Below are positions 8,663-20,068 of a DNA stretch of 64,000 bases, one piece after another (within the stretch, counting starts at the first letter, position 1; the number at the start of each line of letters is the position of its first letter). This DNA is from Paraliobacillus quinghaiensis (GTDB taxonomy: Bacteria > Bacillota > Bacilli > Bacillales > Amphibacillaceae): assembly GCF_003426025.1 (NCBI RefSeq), contig NZ_QJSH01000009.1, positions 62,001 to 126,000 of the forward strand, given 5' to 3'. A model generated the notes under the pieces. That model did not search any database. It was not told the DNA's origin and saw only the letters and a program-made list of their open reading frames with translations. A program made the position numbers and the translations under genes.

Positions 8663-9286
8663 ATGTCATTGTCAAAGCAAAAGGTTTATGAAAATGTACT
8701 AGATATGATTAGACATTATATAAAAGAAGCAGAACTCCAACCTGGAGACAGATTACCATCAGAACGGGAGTTGGCGGATCAATTACAAGTTGGTCGTTCA
8801 TCTGTAAGAGAAGCCTTAAGAGCTATAGAATTGTTAGGTTTAATTGAAACAAAGCGTGGAGAGGGTACGTATTTACGTAACTATCAATCGCATCGAACAA
8901 TGGAATTATTATCTACTTTTATTTTACAAGGTGTCACAGTAAAGAAAGATATTTGTTTTGCGAAACAAGTAATCGAGAAAGAAGTAACGAAACAAGCATT
9001 TAAACATAATCGTTTAGCTGTACTAAAAGCTTGGGAGCAAGCTTTTAGTAAAAAAGAATTGCCACAAATAGATTATCATCGAACATTTTATTCCATTCTT
9101 TTTTATTATGCTGAGAATGATTTATTAAAGGGTATGTGGAATCTCTTGGAAGAGTTCAGCTACACAATAAAGCGACAATGTTATACAAGTACTTTTTATC
9201 AAAAAATACACCAGGCATTTGAATCGAATCACTGTAAAGAAATTGAACGATTGTATGACCTGATGAATGATGAATTAGAACGATAA
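8663..9286 (+). CDS. FadR-subfamily GntR transcription regulator
   Basis: 207 residues from this ATG. The N-terminal winged helix-turn-helix is classic Gnt[18 protein letters not shown], then [20 protein letters not shown]. The C-terminal part (about 75-207) is an all-helical ligand domain of FadR type but shorter than usual. An upstream in-frame ATG at 8594 lies inside a repeat element and would add 23 residues derived from it, so I chose 8663, although GAAGGAG is 14 bases away. It is cotranscribed with ytsJ and accDA and probably represses that operon through the palindrome at 7292-7302. The ligand is unknown; an acyl-CoA or organic acid is possible. Confidence 0.82.
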   Translation: MSLSKQKVYENVLDMIRHYIKEAELQPGDRLPSERELADQLQVGRSSVREALRAIELLGLIETKRGEGTYLRNYQSHRTMELLSTFILQGVTVKKDICFAKQVIEKEVTKQAFKHNRLAVLKAWEQAFSKKELPQIDYHRTFYSILFYYAENDLLKGMWNLLEEFSYTIKRQCYTSTFYQKIHQAFESNHCKEIERLYDLMNDELER

Positions 9287-9299
9287 GGGGGAATTATCC

Positions 9300-10163
9300 T
9301 TGCCAATAAAAGATTTATTTACTAAAAAGAAAAAATATGCTTCTATTCCAAGTGAAAAAGCAAAACAAGAGATACCACACGGATTGATGCAAAAATGTAG
9401 TGGTTGTCAAAAGATATTTTACGAAAAAGAATGGAGAAAAAATATTAATGTCTGTCCTGAATGTGGCTTTCACCATCAGATAAGCGCTTATGAGCGAATT
9501 GATAGTTTATTTGATGAATCAACATTTGAGGAATGGGATAAGGGATTACAATCTAAAAATCCGCTTGACTTTCCTGAATATGAAGAAAAATTACTTAAAG
9601 ATAAAGAAAAAACAGGTTTGGATGAAGCTGTTGTTACTGGACAGGGTACAATAAATGGTTATCATACTGCCATTGTTGTAATGGATGCTAGATTTCGCAT
9701 GGCAAGTATGGGTTCAGTAGTAGGTGAAAAAGTAGCAAGAGCTATTGAAAAAGCAAGAGAACTAAGCATTCCAATTATTATATTTACTGCCTCTGGTGGT
9801 GCAAGAATGCAAGAGGGAATGATTAGTCTCATGCAAATGGCGAAAACTTCTATAGCCATTCAGCGCTTAAATCAAGCAGGTGGTTGTATGATTTCGGTAA
9901 TGACTAACCCTACTACTGGCGGTGTATCAGCAAGCTTTGCATCAATAGGTGATTACCATTTTGCAGAGCCAGGTGCATTGATTGGTTTTGCAGGTAGACG
10001 GATTATTGAACAAACGATTCGCGAGAAGCTACCAAATGACTTTCAAACAGCTGAATTTCAATTAGAGCACGGTCAAATTGATAAAGTTGTTCATAGGCAA
10101 GAAATGAAGCAAATTTTAACTACAGTGTTAGATCTTCATCAGATAGGAGGACAAGAAGTTTGA
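9300..10163 (+). CDS. accD: Acetyl-CoA carboxylase carboxyltransferase subunit beta, AccD
   Basis: 287 residues. AccD and AccA form the carboxyltransferase that moves CO2 from biotin to acetyl-CoA, the committed step of fatty acid synthesis. A four-cysteine zinc ribbon is seen at C33, C36, C52, C55, followed by the crotonase fold with [13 protein letters not shown] and the [11 protein letters not shown] oxyanion region. Start TTG follows AGGGGGAATTATCC. The stop overlaps the accA start (TTGA), so the subunits are translationally coupled. Confidence 0.97.
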   Translation: MPIKDLFTKKKKYASIPSEKAKQEIPHGLMQKCSGCQKIFYEKEWRKNINVCPECGFHHQISAYERIDSLFDESTFEEWDKGLQSKNPLDFPEYEEKLLKDKEKTGLDEAVVTGQGTINGYHTAIVVMDARFRMASMGSVVGEKVARAIEKARELSIPIIIFTASGGARMQEGMISLMQMAKTSIAIQRLNQAGGCMISVMTNPTTGGVSASFASIGDYHFAEPGALIGFAGRRIIEQTIREKLPNDFQTAEFQLEHGQIDKVVHRQEMKQILTTVLDLHQIGGQEV

Positions 10164-11110
10164 AACAAGTTTTAGAATTTGAAAAGCCAGTTGTTGAACT
10201 CCGAGAAAAGATTGTAGAATTAAAAAAACTAACGGTAGGTAGTGAAATTGATCTATCCAAAGAGATTACAACTTTGGAAAAACGTTTGGAGAAATTAGAG
10301 ACAGACATATATGGGAATTTAAGAACATGGGATCGTGTACAAATTGCACGTCATGCTAATCGACCAACGACATTAGATTATATTGAACGATTATTTACCG
10401 ATTTCATAGAGCTACATGGTGATCGATTGCATGGTGATGATCCAGCAATTGTAACAGGTATTGCAAAGTACGACGGTCAACCTGTTACTATTATCGGGCA
10501 TCAACGTGGCAAAAATACGAAGGAAAATATTCAGCGTAATTTTGCTATGCCACACCCTGAAGGGTATAGAAAGGCATTGCGTCAAATGAAATTAGCTAAT
10601 AAATTTAAGCGACCAATAATAACTTTTATTGATACAAAAGGAGCTTATCCAGGTAAAGCTGCGGAGGAACGTGGGCAAAGCGAAGCCATTGCACGAAATT
10701 TGATGGAAATGGGTGGTTTGGAAGTACCCATTATTTCTATTGTTATTGGCGAAGGTGGTAGTGGGGGAGCTTTAGCATTAGGTGTTGCTGATCATTTGCA
10801 CATGCTTGAAAACGCTACTTACTCCGTTATTTCACCAGAAGGTGCAGCCAGTATTTTGTGGAAAGATTCTACACACGCACGTGAAGCAGCTGAAGCACTG
10901 AAGATTACTGCTCATGACCTCAAAAAATTAAATATAATAGATGAAGTTATTGTAGAACCAAGGGGTGGAGCTCATTGTGATCTTGATTTACAAGCCTCTT
11001 ACATTGATCCCTATATTAGGCAGTCACTCACTCACCTCAATAAGTTAGACAAGAAATCTTTAATAGAAGAAAGATGGGAAAAATATAAAAAAATCGGTTC
11101 AATTGACTAG
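10160..11110 (+). CDS. accA: Acetyl-CoA carboxylase carboxyltransferase subunit alpha, AccA
   Basis: 316 residues, usual length. An N-terminal helical region is followed by the carboxyltransferase crotonase fold. Visible motifs are [40 protein letters not shown] and the glycine-rich [12 protein letters not shown] near residue 197. Start TTG overlaps the accD stop by four bases, behind AGGAGG. As with AccD, it works in the ACC complex with AccB and AccC, which are not in this window. Confidence 0.97.
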   Translation: MKQVLEFEKPVVELREKIVELKKLTVGSEIDLSKEITTLEKRLEKLETDIYGNLRTWDRVQIARHANRPTTLDYIERLFTDFIELHGDRLHGDDPAIVTGIAKYDGQPVTIIGHQRGKNTKENIQRNFAMPHPEGYRKALRQMKLANKFKRPIITFIDTKGAYPGKAAEERGQSEAIARNLMEMGGLEVPIISIVIGEGGSGGALALGVADHLHMLENATYSVISPEGAASILWKDSTHAREAAEALKITAHDLKKLNIIDEVIVEPRGGAHCDLDLQASYIDPYIRQSLTHLNKLDKKSLIEERWEKYKKIGSID

Positions 11111-11286
11111 ATATTGACTAAATAAAACAATTTTAGTAAAAAATAAGAAAAAAGTCGATTTAAAAATAGATAAAATGCGATAAATTGTCATATTTAGGGG
11201 TGAGATTTATTGCGTTTTCATGTATAATCTTAATTGGCATTAATAAAGAATATATTTATAATGAAATGGAAAGGTTAAAACAGTGA

Positions 11287-12270
<984 letters not shown>

Positions 12271-12333
12271 AAAGTAATTATTCTATAAAATAATGAGAGC
12301 AAGTGGTTTAATAATTAAAGGAGGAAATTAGTA

Positions 12334-14094
12334 ATGAGAAGAACAAAAATAGTTTGTACAATAGGACCTGCATCAGAGACAGTAGAAAAGTTGGTTAAAT
12401 TAATCGAAGCAGGTATGAATGTAGCTCGTCTTAATTTTTCACATGGTGACTTCGAAGAGCATGGACAACGTATTAAAAATATTCGTGAAGCAGCAAAAAT
12501 CACAGGTAAAACAGTTGCCATTTTATTAGACACAAAAGGACCGGAAATCAGAACGAATTCAATGAAAAATGGGGAAGTAGAGGTTGTTAAAGGTAGTACA
12601 ATTAATATCTCTATGAAAGAAGTTGAAGGAACGGCTGAAAAATTCTCTGTGACTTACCCTGAATTAATCAACGATGTACACGCTGGTTCTAAAATATTAT
12701 TAGATGACGGACTAATTGAATTAGAAGTAGTTGAAATTCTAAAAGACCAAGGTGAAATCAAAACGACAGCATTGAACACTGGCATATTGAAAAATAAAAA
12801 AGGTGTAAATGTTCCTAATGTAAGTGTTAACTTACCTGGGATTACGGATAAAGATGCAGCTGATATTAAATTTGGTATTGAACAGGGTGTTGATTTCATA
12901 GCAGCTTCTTTTGTTCGCCGTGCATCTGACGTATTAGAAATCAAGGAATTACTAGAAACAAATGATGCGTCACATATTCATATTATTCCGAAGATCGAGA
13001 ATCAAGAAGGTGTCGATAACATCGATGCAATTTTACAAGTAAGTGATGGTTTAATGGTTGCTCGTGGTGACTTAGGAGTTGAGATTCCACCTGAAGATGT
13101 ACCTCTTGTTCAAAAAGATTTGATTGATAAATGTAATACAGCAGGTAAACCAGTTATTACTGCTACACAAATGTTAGATTCCATGCAACGCAACCCTCGC
13201 CCAACTCGCGCAGAAGCTTCTGACGTTGCAAATGCAATTTTTGATGGAACTGATGCAATTATGCTTTCTGGTGAAACAGCTGCTGGTGATTATCCAGTTG
13301 AATCAGTACAAACAATGAGTAACATTGCAACGAAAGCTGAAACTGCAATTGATCATAAAACAGTATTAGATATTCGTTCTAAATCAAGTGAGATGACAAT
13401 TACTGATGCAATTAGTCAATCAGTTAATCACTCTGCTATGAATTTGGGTGTAGATGCTATTCTAACACCAACAGCTAGTGGGCATACTGCACGCATGATA
13501 TCGAAATATCGTCCAGAAGCACCAATTATTGCAGTGACTTTCGATGAAAAGATTAGTCGTCGTCTTGCTCTTGTCTGGGGTGTACAAACAATTGTTGGTA
13601 AATTAGCATATTCTACTGATGATGTATTAGACTTGGCTATCCAACAAGGTTTAACTGCTGGACATTTCAGCTACGGTGATCGTGTTATCATTACTGCAGG
13701 TGTTCCAGTTGGAGAGAGTGGTACAACAAACTTAATGAAAATTCACATCATTGGTGATGTACTAACAAAGGGTCAAGGTGTAGGAAAAGGTAGTTCTTTT
13801 GGTAAAGCAGTTTTAGCGAAAAATGCTGAAGAAGCTGCAGAAAAAATGGAACAAGGCGATATTCTTGTTACTTACGGTACAGATAAAGACATGATGGAAT
13901 CAATTGAAAAAGCAAGTGGGATTATCACTGAAGAAGGCGGCTTGACTTCGCACGCTGCATTGGTAGGTTTAGACTTAGGTATTCCTGTTATTGTAGGTGT
14001 AGAAAAGGCAATTAATGTTATTGAAGATGGAAAAGAAATAACAATTGATGCTAAAAAAGGTGATATTTACTCAGGTCATGCTAGTATCTTATAA
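12334..14094 (+). CDS. pyk: Pyruvate kinase with C-terminal PEP-utilising domain
   Basis: 586 residues, longer than the usual 470 because of the extra C-terminal domain common in Bacillaceae. The N-terminal barrel carries the substrate and metal motif [14 protein letters not shown] near residue 215 and [12 protein letters not shown]. The C-terminal tail has [19 protein letters not shown], like the phosphohistidine domain of PEP synthase and PTS enzyme I. Converts PEP and ADP to pyruvate and ATP. Start ATG is behind AAAGGAGG, 63 bases after pfkA, so the two are probably cotranscribed. Confidence 0.97.
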   Translation: MRRTKIVCTIGPASETVEKLVKLIEAGMNVARLNFSHGDFEEHGQRIKNIREAAKITGKTVAILLDTKGPEIRTNSMKNGEVEVVKGSTINISMKEVEGTAEKFSVTYPELINDVHAGSKILLDDGLIELEVVEILKDQGEIKTTALNTGILKNKKGVNVPNVSVNLPGITDKDAADIKFGIEQGVDFIAASFVRRASDVLEIKELLETNDASHIHIIPKIENQEGVDNIDAILQVSDGLMVARGDLGVEIPPEDVPLVQKDLIDKCNTAGKPVITATQMLDSMQRNPRPTRAEASDVANAIFDGTDAIMLSGETAAGDYPVESVQTMSNIATKAETAIDHKTVLDIRSKSSEMTITDAISQSVNHSAMNLGVDAILTPTASGHTARMISKYRPEAPIIAVTFDEKISRRLALVWGVQTIVGKLAYSTDDVLDLAIQQGLTAGHFSYGDRVIITAGVPVGESGTTNLMKIHIIGDVLTKGQGVGKGSSFGKAVLAKNAEEAAEKMEQGDILVTYGTDKDMMESIEKASGIITEEGGLTSHAALVGLDLGIPVIVGVEKAINVIEDGKEITIDAKKGDIYSGHASIL

Positions 14095-14104
14095 ATAAAA
14101 GTAG

Positions 14105-14134
14105 AAAAAAGAAGGGTTTATCCCTTCTTTTTTT
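14105..14134 (+). terminator. Rho-independent terminator after pyk
   Basis: AAAAAAGAAGGG (14105-14116) pairs with CCCTTCTTTTTT (14122-14133), ending in a T-run. It lies ten bases after the pyk stop codon. Confidence 0.9.
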
Positions 14135-14171
14135 ATAACTATAATTGTTTGAAAGAATGGGGTGAGAGTTT

Positions 14172-14564
14172 TTGTTTAGATGGTTATTATTACTAATATT
14201 AATTGTACCAGCATTAGAAATTGGGATTTTTATTTGGGCAGGTGGCATTGTTGGTCCATGGTGGGTAATCTTTTTTATTATTTTAACAGGTGTAATTGGT
14301 GCAGCTCTTGCTAAGAAAGAAGGTTTAGAAACATTGAATCGAGCTAGAACAGAAATGAGTTATGGACAATTACCAGCAGAGCAAATTTTTAATGGGATCT
14401 GTATATTAATTGGTGCAGTTGTCCTGTTAACACCTGGGTTTATAACTGATGCATTTGGTTTTCTTTTGTTAATTCCTGGGACAAGAACACCGATCAAGCG
14501 TGGATTGCAAAATATGTTGCAGGCAATGCTTGATAAAGGAACGATTACAATATTTCGACGTTAG
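14172..14564 (+). CDS. fxsA: FxsA family membrane protein
   Basis: 130 residues with three to four membrane segments (about 2-20, 25-45, 72-92) and the conserved pattern of FxsA: an N-terminal LLLILIVPALEIGIFI and later LLTPGFITDAFGFLLLIPGTR before a basic tail. FxsA-type proteins suppress F-plasmid exclusion of phage T7 in E. coli, and their cellular role in Bacilli is not established. Start TTG is behind GGGGTGAG. In Bacillus the homologue lies between pyk and ytvI, as here. Confidence 0.88.
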   Translation: MFRWLLLLILIVPALEIGIFIWAGGIVGPWWVIFFIILTGVIGAALAKKEGLETLNRARTEMSYGQLPAEQIFNGICILIGAVVLLTPGFITDAFGFLLLIPGTRTPIKRGLQNMLQAMLDKGTITIFRR

Positions 14565-14636
14565 TAATTATATATGGTAGGACAGCTATGACTGAAATTA
14601 GGAGTGTCGACTTTATTTATTTTAAAATACGAGTTA

Positions 14637-15755
14637 TTAGTCCGTGCCATAATAAATATAATGCCAAACTCTTTTAAAAATTTCAGTTTGATTTAAGGCT
14701 TGTAAAAAGATTACAAAGAATGGAGCCAGTAAAATACCTAACACTCCAATTATTTGATAGGATACAAAAGCAGTCATCAATACAAATAATGGATTTACTC
14801 CAATCTGCGTTGCTAATATTTTGGGTTCTAACAATTGACGCTGAATTATTATTACCATATAAAGGACAGAAACCTGTATTGTCAGATCAAAGTTCCCTGT
14901 AAAGTATAAGTATATAGTCCAAGGTATAAAGAATAAACCTGTACCCAAATAAGGAATAAAGTCTACTAAACCAATTAATAAGGCAATGGAAAAAGCATAG
15001 TTAACTTTGATTATACTTAAACCTATAAAAATGACGCAAATAGTGATAATTGTTAAAATTAACTGTGCTTTTAAATAACCGAATAACGCTTTTTTTAATT
15101 GATAATACAGTTCCTGTATTCCTTCTTGAATTGTATTAGGTAGTTTTTTTTTGTATCCTTTTTCTAGCTTGTACCAATCTTTACTGATAAAGAATGTTCC
15201 TAACAAAATGAACAAGAAAACAGATATCATGTTAGGCAGTGATCGTAAGATAGTAGTTATTTTAAAGAAGAAGTTTTCTAAAAATGTCCCTCCTACCACT
15301 GCAATATGGTTAATCGTTTGGTTTAATTGATTTAAAATCGTTGTTTGATGTGTTGATTGCAAATGTTCAACTTGTATCATTATTTTTTCATAAATAGGAA
15401 TGATGAACGCTTCAATCCAGTTTTGCATTAAATGTAAAAATTCCTGGAAATATTCAGGGATATAATTGGCTAAAAAAATCATAGCTTGTATTGATTCTAT
15501 CATGCTAATGCTGATAAAAAGAATTAATAAAAACAGTGTTCCTATAATAACAAGAAAACTTGCTAATGTCCTTGGACAGTTTAACTTACTTTCCACAAAT
15601 TTAATAATAGGATGTAAGGAGAAAGCTAATATAAAAGCAATTATAAATGGATAAGCATAAGGTGTTATTATAATTAGTAAGGTAATTGATGTAATTGTTA
15701 TAAACAACACAATAAGTAATCGGATAACACGATAAAATACTTCATATTGCATCAT
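14637..15755 (-). CDS. ytvI: YtvI, AI-2E family transporter-like membrane protein
   Basis: 372 residues from the ATG at 15755, which has AGGAG eight bases upstream. Longer in-frame extensions have no ribosome site. There are about seven or eight membrane helices, including an N-terminal pair (residues 8-30, 32-60), a long soluble segment about 75-165, and the family signature LVDFIPYLGTGLFFIPW near 275-291. The family includes the AI-2 exporter TqsA and sodium/proton antiporters; the YtvI substrate is not known. It runs against its neighbours, with divergent ytwI 163 bases away. Confidence 0.88.
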   Translation of the reverse strand: MMQYEVFYRVIRLLIVLFITITSITLLIIITPYAYPFIIAFILAFSLHPIIKFVESKLNCPRTLASFLVIIGTLFLLILFISISMIESIQAMIFLANYIPEYFQEFLHLMQNWIEAFIIPIYEKIMIQVEHLQSTHQTTILNQLNQTINHIAVVGGTFLENFFFKITTILRSLPNMISVFLFILLGTFFISKDWYKLEKGYKKKLPNTIQEGIQELYYQLKKALFGYLKAQLILTIITICVIFIGLSIIKVNYAFSIALLIGLVDFIPYLGTGLFFIPWTIYLYFTGNFDLTIQVSVLYMVIIIQRQLLEPKILATQIGVNPLFVLMTAFVSYQIIGVLGILLAPFFVIFLQALNQTEIFKRVWHYIYYGTD

Positions 15756-15918
15756 AAACACCTCTCCTACTTTCAATGCAGGTTTAACTAGATTTAATAA
15801 ATCCTCTTTTTTATAGTGCATTTTGTACATTCTTATTAAAGATATTTTCCATTTGTGCAAATTATGTGATAATATAAAAATTAATCGCCATTTAGATAAT
15901 ATAAGCGGGGGCGAACAC

Positions 15919-16383
15919 ATGCTCAATTTGTCAACATTATTCTTATTATTATTATTTATATTAGGTTACATAGGAAAAAATCAATCAATTATGATTGCGA
16001 TTTATATTTTGCTAGGAATTAAGCTTTTCAAATTAGATGATAAGTTATTTCCGTATATACAAGAAAAAGGAATGTTATGGGGAGTCACGATCATTACAAT
16101 TGCTGTACTTGTTCCGATTGCAAGTGGTGAGATTGGATTTCGAGATTTGTTAGATAGTGTAAAATCTTACTATGGTTGGATTGCATTAGGGGCTGGGGTA
16201 TTTGTTGCACTTGTTGCAAGAGGTGGATTGGATTTATTAGCGAATGATCCACATTTAACTACTGCATTAGTTATGGGCACAATATTAGCAGTTGTTTTCT
16301 TTCAGGGTGTAGCAGTAGGTCCCTTAATTGGAGCTGGAATTGCCTATATGGTAATGCGTATTGTCGATTTTTTCATACCATGA
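15919..16383 (+). CDS. ytwI: YtwI, DUF441 membrane protein
   Basis: 154 residues, matching the YtwI/YeaL (DUF441) family length. Four hydrophobic segments: about 5-45 (LSTLFLLLLFILGYI), 50-75, 90-115 and 122-145 (glycine-rich, VAVGPLIGAGIAYMVMRIV). Start ATG follows GGGGG; an upstream ATG at 15823 overlaps the ytvI promoter side and lacks a ribosome site. It lies between ytvI and citZ as in B. subtilis. Function unknown. Confidence 0.85.
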   Translation: MLNLSTLFLLLLFILGYIGKNQSIMIAIYILLGIKLFKLDDKLFPYIQEKGMLWGVTIITIAVLVPIASGEIGFRDLLDSVKSYYGWIALGAGVFVALVARGGLDLLANDPHLTTALVMGTILAVVFFQGVAVGPLIGAGIAYMVMRIVDFFIP

Positions 16384-16471
16384 TTCAGGTGTAATAGTTA
16401 ATCTTTAGATGAGATAGATGTTATAGTAGTGAATAGATAGGGTAATATGTAATAGCAAAGGAGAGAAAGCA

Positions 16472-17587
16472 ATGTCAACTACCAAAGGACTAGAAGGGGT
16501 CATTGCAACAGAATCATCAATTAGCTCGATTATTGATGATCAGTTAACATATGTCGGATATGAAATTGATGATCTTGCTGCGCATTCTAGTTTTGAAGAA
16601 GTTGTATACCTATTATGGCATAAGCAACTACCAACAAAATTAGAATTAGATAAAATTAAAAATGATTTGGCTTCTAACATGGAAATCCCACATGAAATTA
16701 TCCAACATTTTAAGATGTATGATCTTTCTTCTATACATCCCATGGCTGCGTTAAGAACAGCTGTGTCATTACTTGGCCTATATGATCCTGAAGTTGACAA
16801 AATGGAGCATGATGCCAACTTGCGTAAAGCGCTTCGATTGCAAGCTAAGATAGCCATGGTTATCACAGCATTTGCTAGAATAAGAGAAGGTAAAGAACCA
16901 ATTAAGCCTAAAAAACACTTTGGGTATGCAGCCAATTTCCTTTATATGTTAACAGGGAAAGAACCAGAGGCACTTGAGATTGAAGCCTTTAATAAGGCGC
17001 TTGTTCTCCATGCAGATCATGAATTAAATGCATCAACATTCACTGCACGCGTATGTGTGGCTACACTCTCAGATCTTTACTCAGGTGTTACAGCAGCTAT
17101 TGGAGCATTAAAAGGACCACTACATGGTGGTGCAAATGAGCAAGTGATGCAGATGCTAACTGAAATAGGAGAAGTGGATAATGCAATTCCTTACATAAAG
17201 GAAAAGTTGAGGAACAAAGAAAAAATAATGGGGATGGGCCATCGTGTTTATCGGACAGGTGACCCAAGAGCAAAACATTTAAAAGAGATGTCAAAACAAT
17301 TGACTAAGAACACTGGTCAACCAAAATGGTATGAGATGTCATTAAAAATCGAGAAATATATTAAAGATGAAAAAGGATTGCCAGCCAATGTAGATTTTTA
17401 TTCTGCATCTGTCTATCACAGTTTAGGTATAGCCCACGATCTATTTACACCAATCTTTGCTATGAGTCGAACTTCTGGTTGGTTAGCTCATATTTTAGAA
17501 CAATATGAGAATAATCGATTAATACGACCTCGAGCAGAATATGTTGGACCAATTCGTCAACCATTTGTTCAAGTAGAAGAACGTTGA
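16472..17587 (+). CDS. citZ: Citrate synthase CitZ
   Basis: 371 residues, the type II dimeric form of Gram-positive bacteria. Condenses oxaloacetate and acetyl-CoA to citrate. The signature MGHRVYRTGDPRAKHL and the active-site region GPLHGGANE near residue 213 are present, as are LHADHELNAST and the C-terminal RPRAEYVGP. Start ATG follows AAAGGAGAG. It is followed after 56 bases by icd, the order of the B. subtilis citZ-icd-mdh operon, but no mdh follows here. Confidence 0.97.
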   Translation: MSTTKGLEGVIATESSISSIIDDQLTYVGYEIDDLAAHSSFEEVVYLLWHKQLPTKLELDKIKNDLASNMEIPHEIIQHFKMYDLSSIHPMAALRTAVSLLGLYDPEVDKMEHDANLRKALRLQAKIAMVITAFARIREGKEPIKPKKHFGYAANFLYMLTGKEPEALEIEAFNKALVLHADHELNASTFTARVCVATLSDLYSGVTAAIGALKGPLHGGANEQVMQMLTEIGEVDNAIPYIKEKLRNKEKIMGMGHRVYRTGDPRAKHLKEMSKQLTKNTGQPKWYEMSLKIEKYIKDEKGLPANVDFYSASVYHSLGIAHDLFTPIFAMSRTSGWLAHILEQYENNRLIRPRAEYVGPIRQPFVQVEER

Positions 17588-17643
17588 TATTTACTTAATA
17601 TTGTTTATTAGAATAAATTAATTACTAATAGGAGGCATTTTAA

Positions 17644-18915
17644 ATGACTAAAGCAGAAAAAATCACAGTAACTAATGGGGTAGTAAATACTCCGGATCAT
17701 GCAATTATTCCTTATATTGAGGGTGACGGGACAGGCGCTGATATTTGGGCGGCGGCGAGCCGTGTAATTGAAGCTGCAGTAAATAAAGCTTATAACGGTG
17801 AAAAATCTATTAACTGGAAAGAAGTATATGCTGGGCAGAAGGCTTTTGATTTAACTGGAGAATGGTTACCTGAAGAAACTTTAGATACAATTCGTGAATA
17901 CAAAATTGCAATCAAAGGACCACTAACAACTCCGATTGGTGGGGGGATTCGTTCTTTAAACGTAGCATTACGTCAAAAGTTGGATTTGTTTACATGTCTG
18001 CGCCCTGTTCGCTATTTCGATGGTGTTCCATCACCAGTTAAGCGACCAGAAGATACGAATATGGTAATTTTCCGTGAGAATACAGAAGATATTTATGCAG
18101 GTATTGAATGGCAAAGTGGTTCAGATGAAGTGAAAAAAGTGATTGATTTCTTTGAAAATGAAATGGGCGTAAAAAATATCCGCTTTCCTGAAACGTCAGG
18201 TATTGGAGTAAAACCAATCTCATCTGAGGGAACAAGCCGTCTAGTTAGAGCTGCAATTGATTATGCAATTAATGAAGGTAGAAAGAGTGTTACCTTGGTA
18301 CACAAGGGAAACATTATGAAATTCACTGAGGGTGCTTTCAAAAACTGGGGTTATGAATTAGCAGAAAAAGAATATGGCGATAAAGTCTTCACTTGGGCAA
18401 CGTACGATAAAATTGTTGAAGAAAAAGGTCGTGAAGCTGCTGATCAGGCTCAAGCTGATGCAGAAAAAGCTGGTAAGATTATTATTAAAGACGCAATAGC
18501 AGATATTTTCTTGCAGCAAATTTTAACTCGTCCAAAAGAGTTTGATGTTGTTGCAACGATGAACTTAAATGGTGATTATATTTCAGATGCATTGGCTGCT
18601 CAAGTTGGTGGAATTGGTATCGCACCAGGAGCAAACATTAACTATGAGACAGGACATGCTATTTTTGAGGCAACACATGGTACAGCGCCTAAATATGCTG
18701 GACTAGATAAAGTAAATCCATCCTCAGTAATTTTATCAGGTGTATTGATGTTAGAGCACTTAGGGTGGAGAGAGGCTGCTGATCTAATTACTAAAGCAAT
18801 GGATAAGACAATTGGTTCAAAGGTTGTTACTTATGACTTTGCTCGTATGATGGAAAATGCAACAGAAGTAAAAACATCCGAGTTTGGAACAGCATTAATT
18901 AACAACATGGATTAA
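17644..18915 (+). CDS. icd: NADP-dependent isocitrate dehydrogenase
   Basis: 423 residues, usual for the homodimeric NADP enzyme. Oxidatively decarboxylates isocitrate to 2-oxoglutarate. Motifs: [11 protein letters not shown] near 25, [17 protein letters not shown] near 97 (includes the regulatory serine region), [14 protein letters not shown] near 141, and the metal-site run [19 protein letters not shown] near 306, followed by [11 protein letters not shown]. Start ATG is behind AGGAGGC. With CitZ it supplies 2-oxoglutarate for glutamate synthesis. A terminator follows directly and mdh is absent. Confidence 0.97.
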   Translation: MTKAEKITVTNGVVNTPDHAIIPYIEGDGTGADIWAAASRVIEAAVNKAYNGEKSINWKEVYAGQKAFDLTGEWLPEETLDTIREYKIAIKGPLTTPIGGGIRSLNVALRQKLDLFTCLRPVRYFDGVPSPVKRPEDTNMVIFRENTEDIYAGIEWQSGSDEVKKVIDFFENEMGVKNIRFPETSGIGVKPISSEGTSRLVRAAIDYAINEGRKSVTLVHKGNIMKFTEGAFKNWGYELAEKEYGDKVFTWATYDKIVEEKGREAADQAQADAEKAGKIIIKDAIADIFLQQILTRPKEFDVVATMNLNGDYISDALAAQVGGIGIAPGANINYETGHAIFEATHGTAPKYAGLDKVNPSSVILSGVLMLEHLGWREAADLITKAMDKTIGSKVVTYDFARMMENATEVKTSEFGTALINNMD

Positions 18916-18940
18916 GACTACAATATAATATATGAAAATA

Positions 18941-18984
18941 AACAACCTCTCTGGTCATACTATTACTAAGAGAGGTTGTTTTTA
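18941..18984 (+). terminator. Rho-independent terminator of citZ-icd
   Basis: AACAACCTCTCT (18941-18952) pairs perfectly with AGAGAGGTTGTT (18969-18980), followed by TTTAT. It closes the operon exactly where mdh would be expected. Confidence 0.92.
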
Positions 18985-19037
18985 TCTTTCGATTTCTTCT
19001 GAAATATTGTTTCTTGTGACACATTTTAAATAAACTA

Positions 19038-19184
19038 TGCATTAACGTACCCGCTCCTCAAGTGAAATGAACTCGCTTTCCGTGGGCAGGGCTTTATGAT
19101 AGGGCTGCGATTACTCGCTCCACCAAAACCACTGCTGACGTAGCGTTTTAGTAATAGTAACTTACGTTACACTTACTACTGCGC
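19038..19184. repeat. Short copy of the composite inverted repeat
   Basis: The 454-base gap between icd and phoP contains this copy. Its left part (TCAAGTGAAATGAACTCGC, 19059 onward) matches the right end of the 32.7-33.2 kb element in reverse complement. Its right part (ACCACTGCTGACGTAGCG, 19128 onward) matches the left end of that element in reverse complement. The 32-nt hairpin module lies at 19100-19131. A weak phoP promoter-like TATAAT is at 19268-19273. No gene is present. Confidence 0.72.
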
Positions 19185-19369
19185 TTTTTACATCAAGTCC
19201 GAATATTTAAAAGCAACAATATTACGAAATGGGCCTTATGTTTAAATTGTAAATAAATCTTTACATCTATAATGCTAATTTGCAAGTCATTCCTATTCAC
19301 ACAGAGATTTCTTCAATGTATGATATAGGTAGTTAAGTATATAAATAGATGAATAAAGGGAGTGCGGCA

Positions 19370-20068
19370 ATGAGTTCAAATAAAGTATTAATAGTTGATG
19401 ATGAAGAATCAATCGTAACATTGTTACAATATAATATAGAAAAAGCTGGTTTTCAAACAGTAGCTGCTTATACAGGTACAGAGGGTCTGGAAAAAGCTGT
19501 AACAGATTCTTTTGACCTAATTATACTTGATTTGATGTTACCGGGTATGGAAGGCACAGAGGTTTGTAAACAGTTAAGGCAGAAACAAATTGATACACCA
19601 ATATTAATGTTAACAGCAAAAGATGATGAATTTGATAAAGTACTTGGATTGGAATTAGGTGCTGATGACTATTTAACAAAGCCCTTTAGCCCAAAGGAAG
19701 TTGTTGCCCGAATAAAGGCAATTCTAAGGAGGTCTAATAAACAATCATCAGATATATCAATGCCAGTATTAAAGATTGCTCAACTTTCCATTTATCCAGA
19801 GCAGTATGAAGCAATCATCAATAATGAAACACTATCTTTTACAAGAAAAGAATTTGAACTTTTACTATACTTAGCAAAACATAAAGGAAAAGTTTTATCA
19901 CGTGATCAATTACTGAGCGCAGTATGGAATTATGATTTTGTAGGTGATACTCGGATTGTTGATGTGCATGTTAGTCATTTGCGAGATAAAATAGAGCCTG
20001 ATACCAAAAATCCAGTTTATATTAAAACTATACGTGGTCTTGGGTACAAGATGGAGGAACCTTCTTAA
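19370..20068 (+). CDS. phoP: PhoP, OmpR-family response regulator
   Basis: 232 residues from the ATG at 19370, which has AAAGGGAG seven bases upstream; the ATG at 19349 precedes that site. The receiver domain has the acidic pocket D10-D11, phospho-acceptor D54 (LIILDLMLPG) and the conserved lysine in LTKPF. The C-terminal winged helix (about 135-232) includes ETLSFTRKEFELLLYLAKHK and DVHVSHLRDKIEP. With PhoR it controls the phosphate-starvation response, including cell wall polymer switching in B. subtilis. The stop overlaps the phoR start by one base. Confidence 0.92.
   Translation: MSSNKVLIVDDEESIVTLLQYNIEKAGFQTVAAYTGTEGLEKAVTDSFDLIILDLMLPGMEGTEVCKQLRQKQIDTPILMLTAKDDEFDKVLGLELGADDYLTKPFSPKEVVARIKAILRRSNKQSSDISMPVLKIAQLSIYPEQYEAIINNETLSFTRKEFELLLYLAKHKGKVLSRDQLLSAVWNYDFVGDTRIVDVHVSHLRDKIEPDTKNPVYIKTIRGLGYKMEEPS

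Noticed and set aside
11185-11228. Promoter before pfkA (TTGTCA and TATAAT)
   Set aside because: TTGTCA at 11185 and TATAAT at 11223 are 32 bases apart, and no matching -35 or -10 partner is at a proper distance, so I did not list a promoter.
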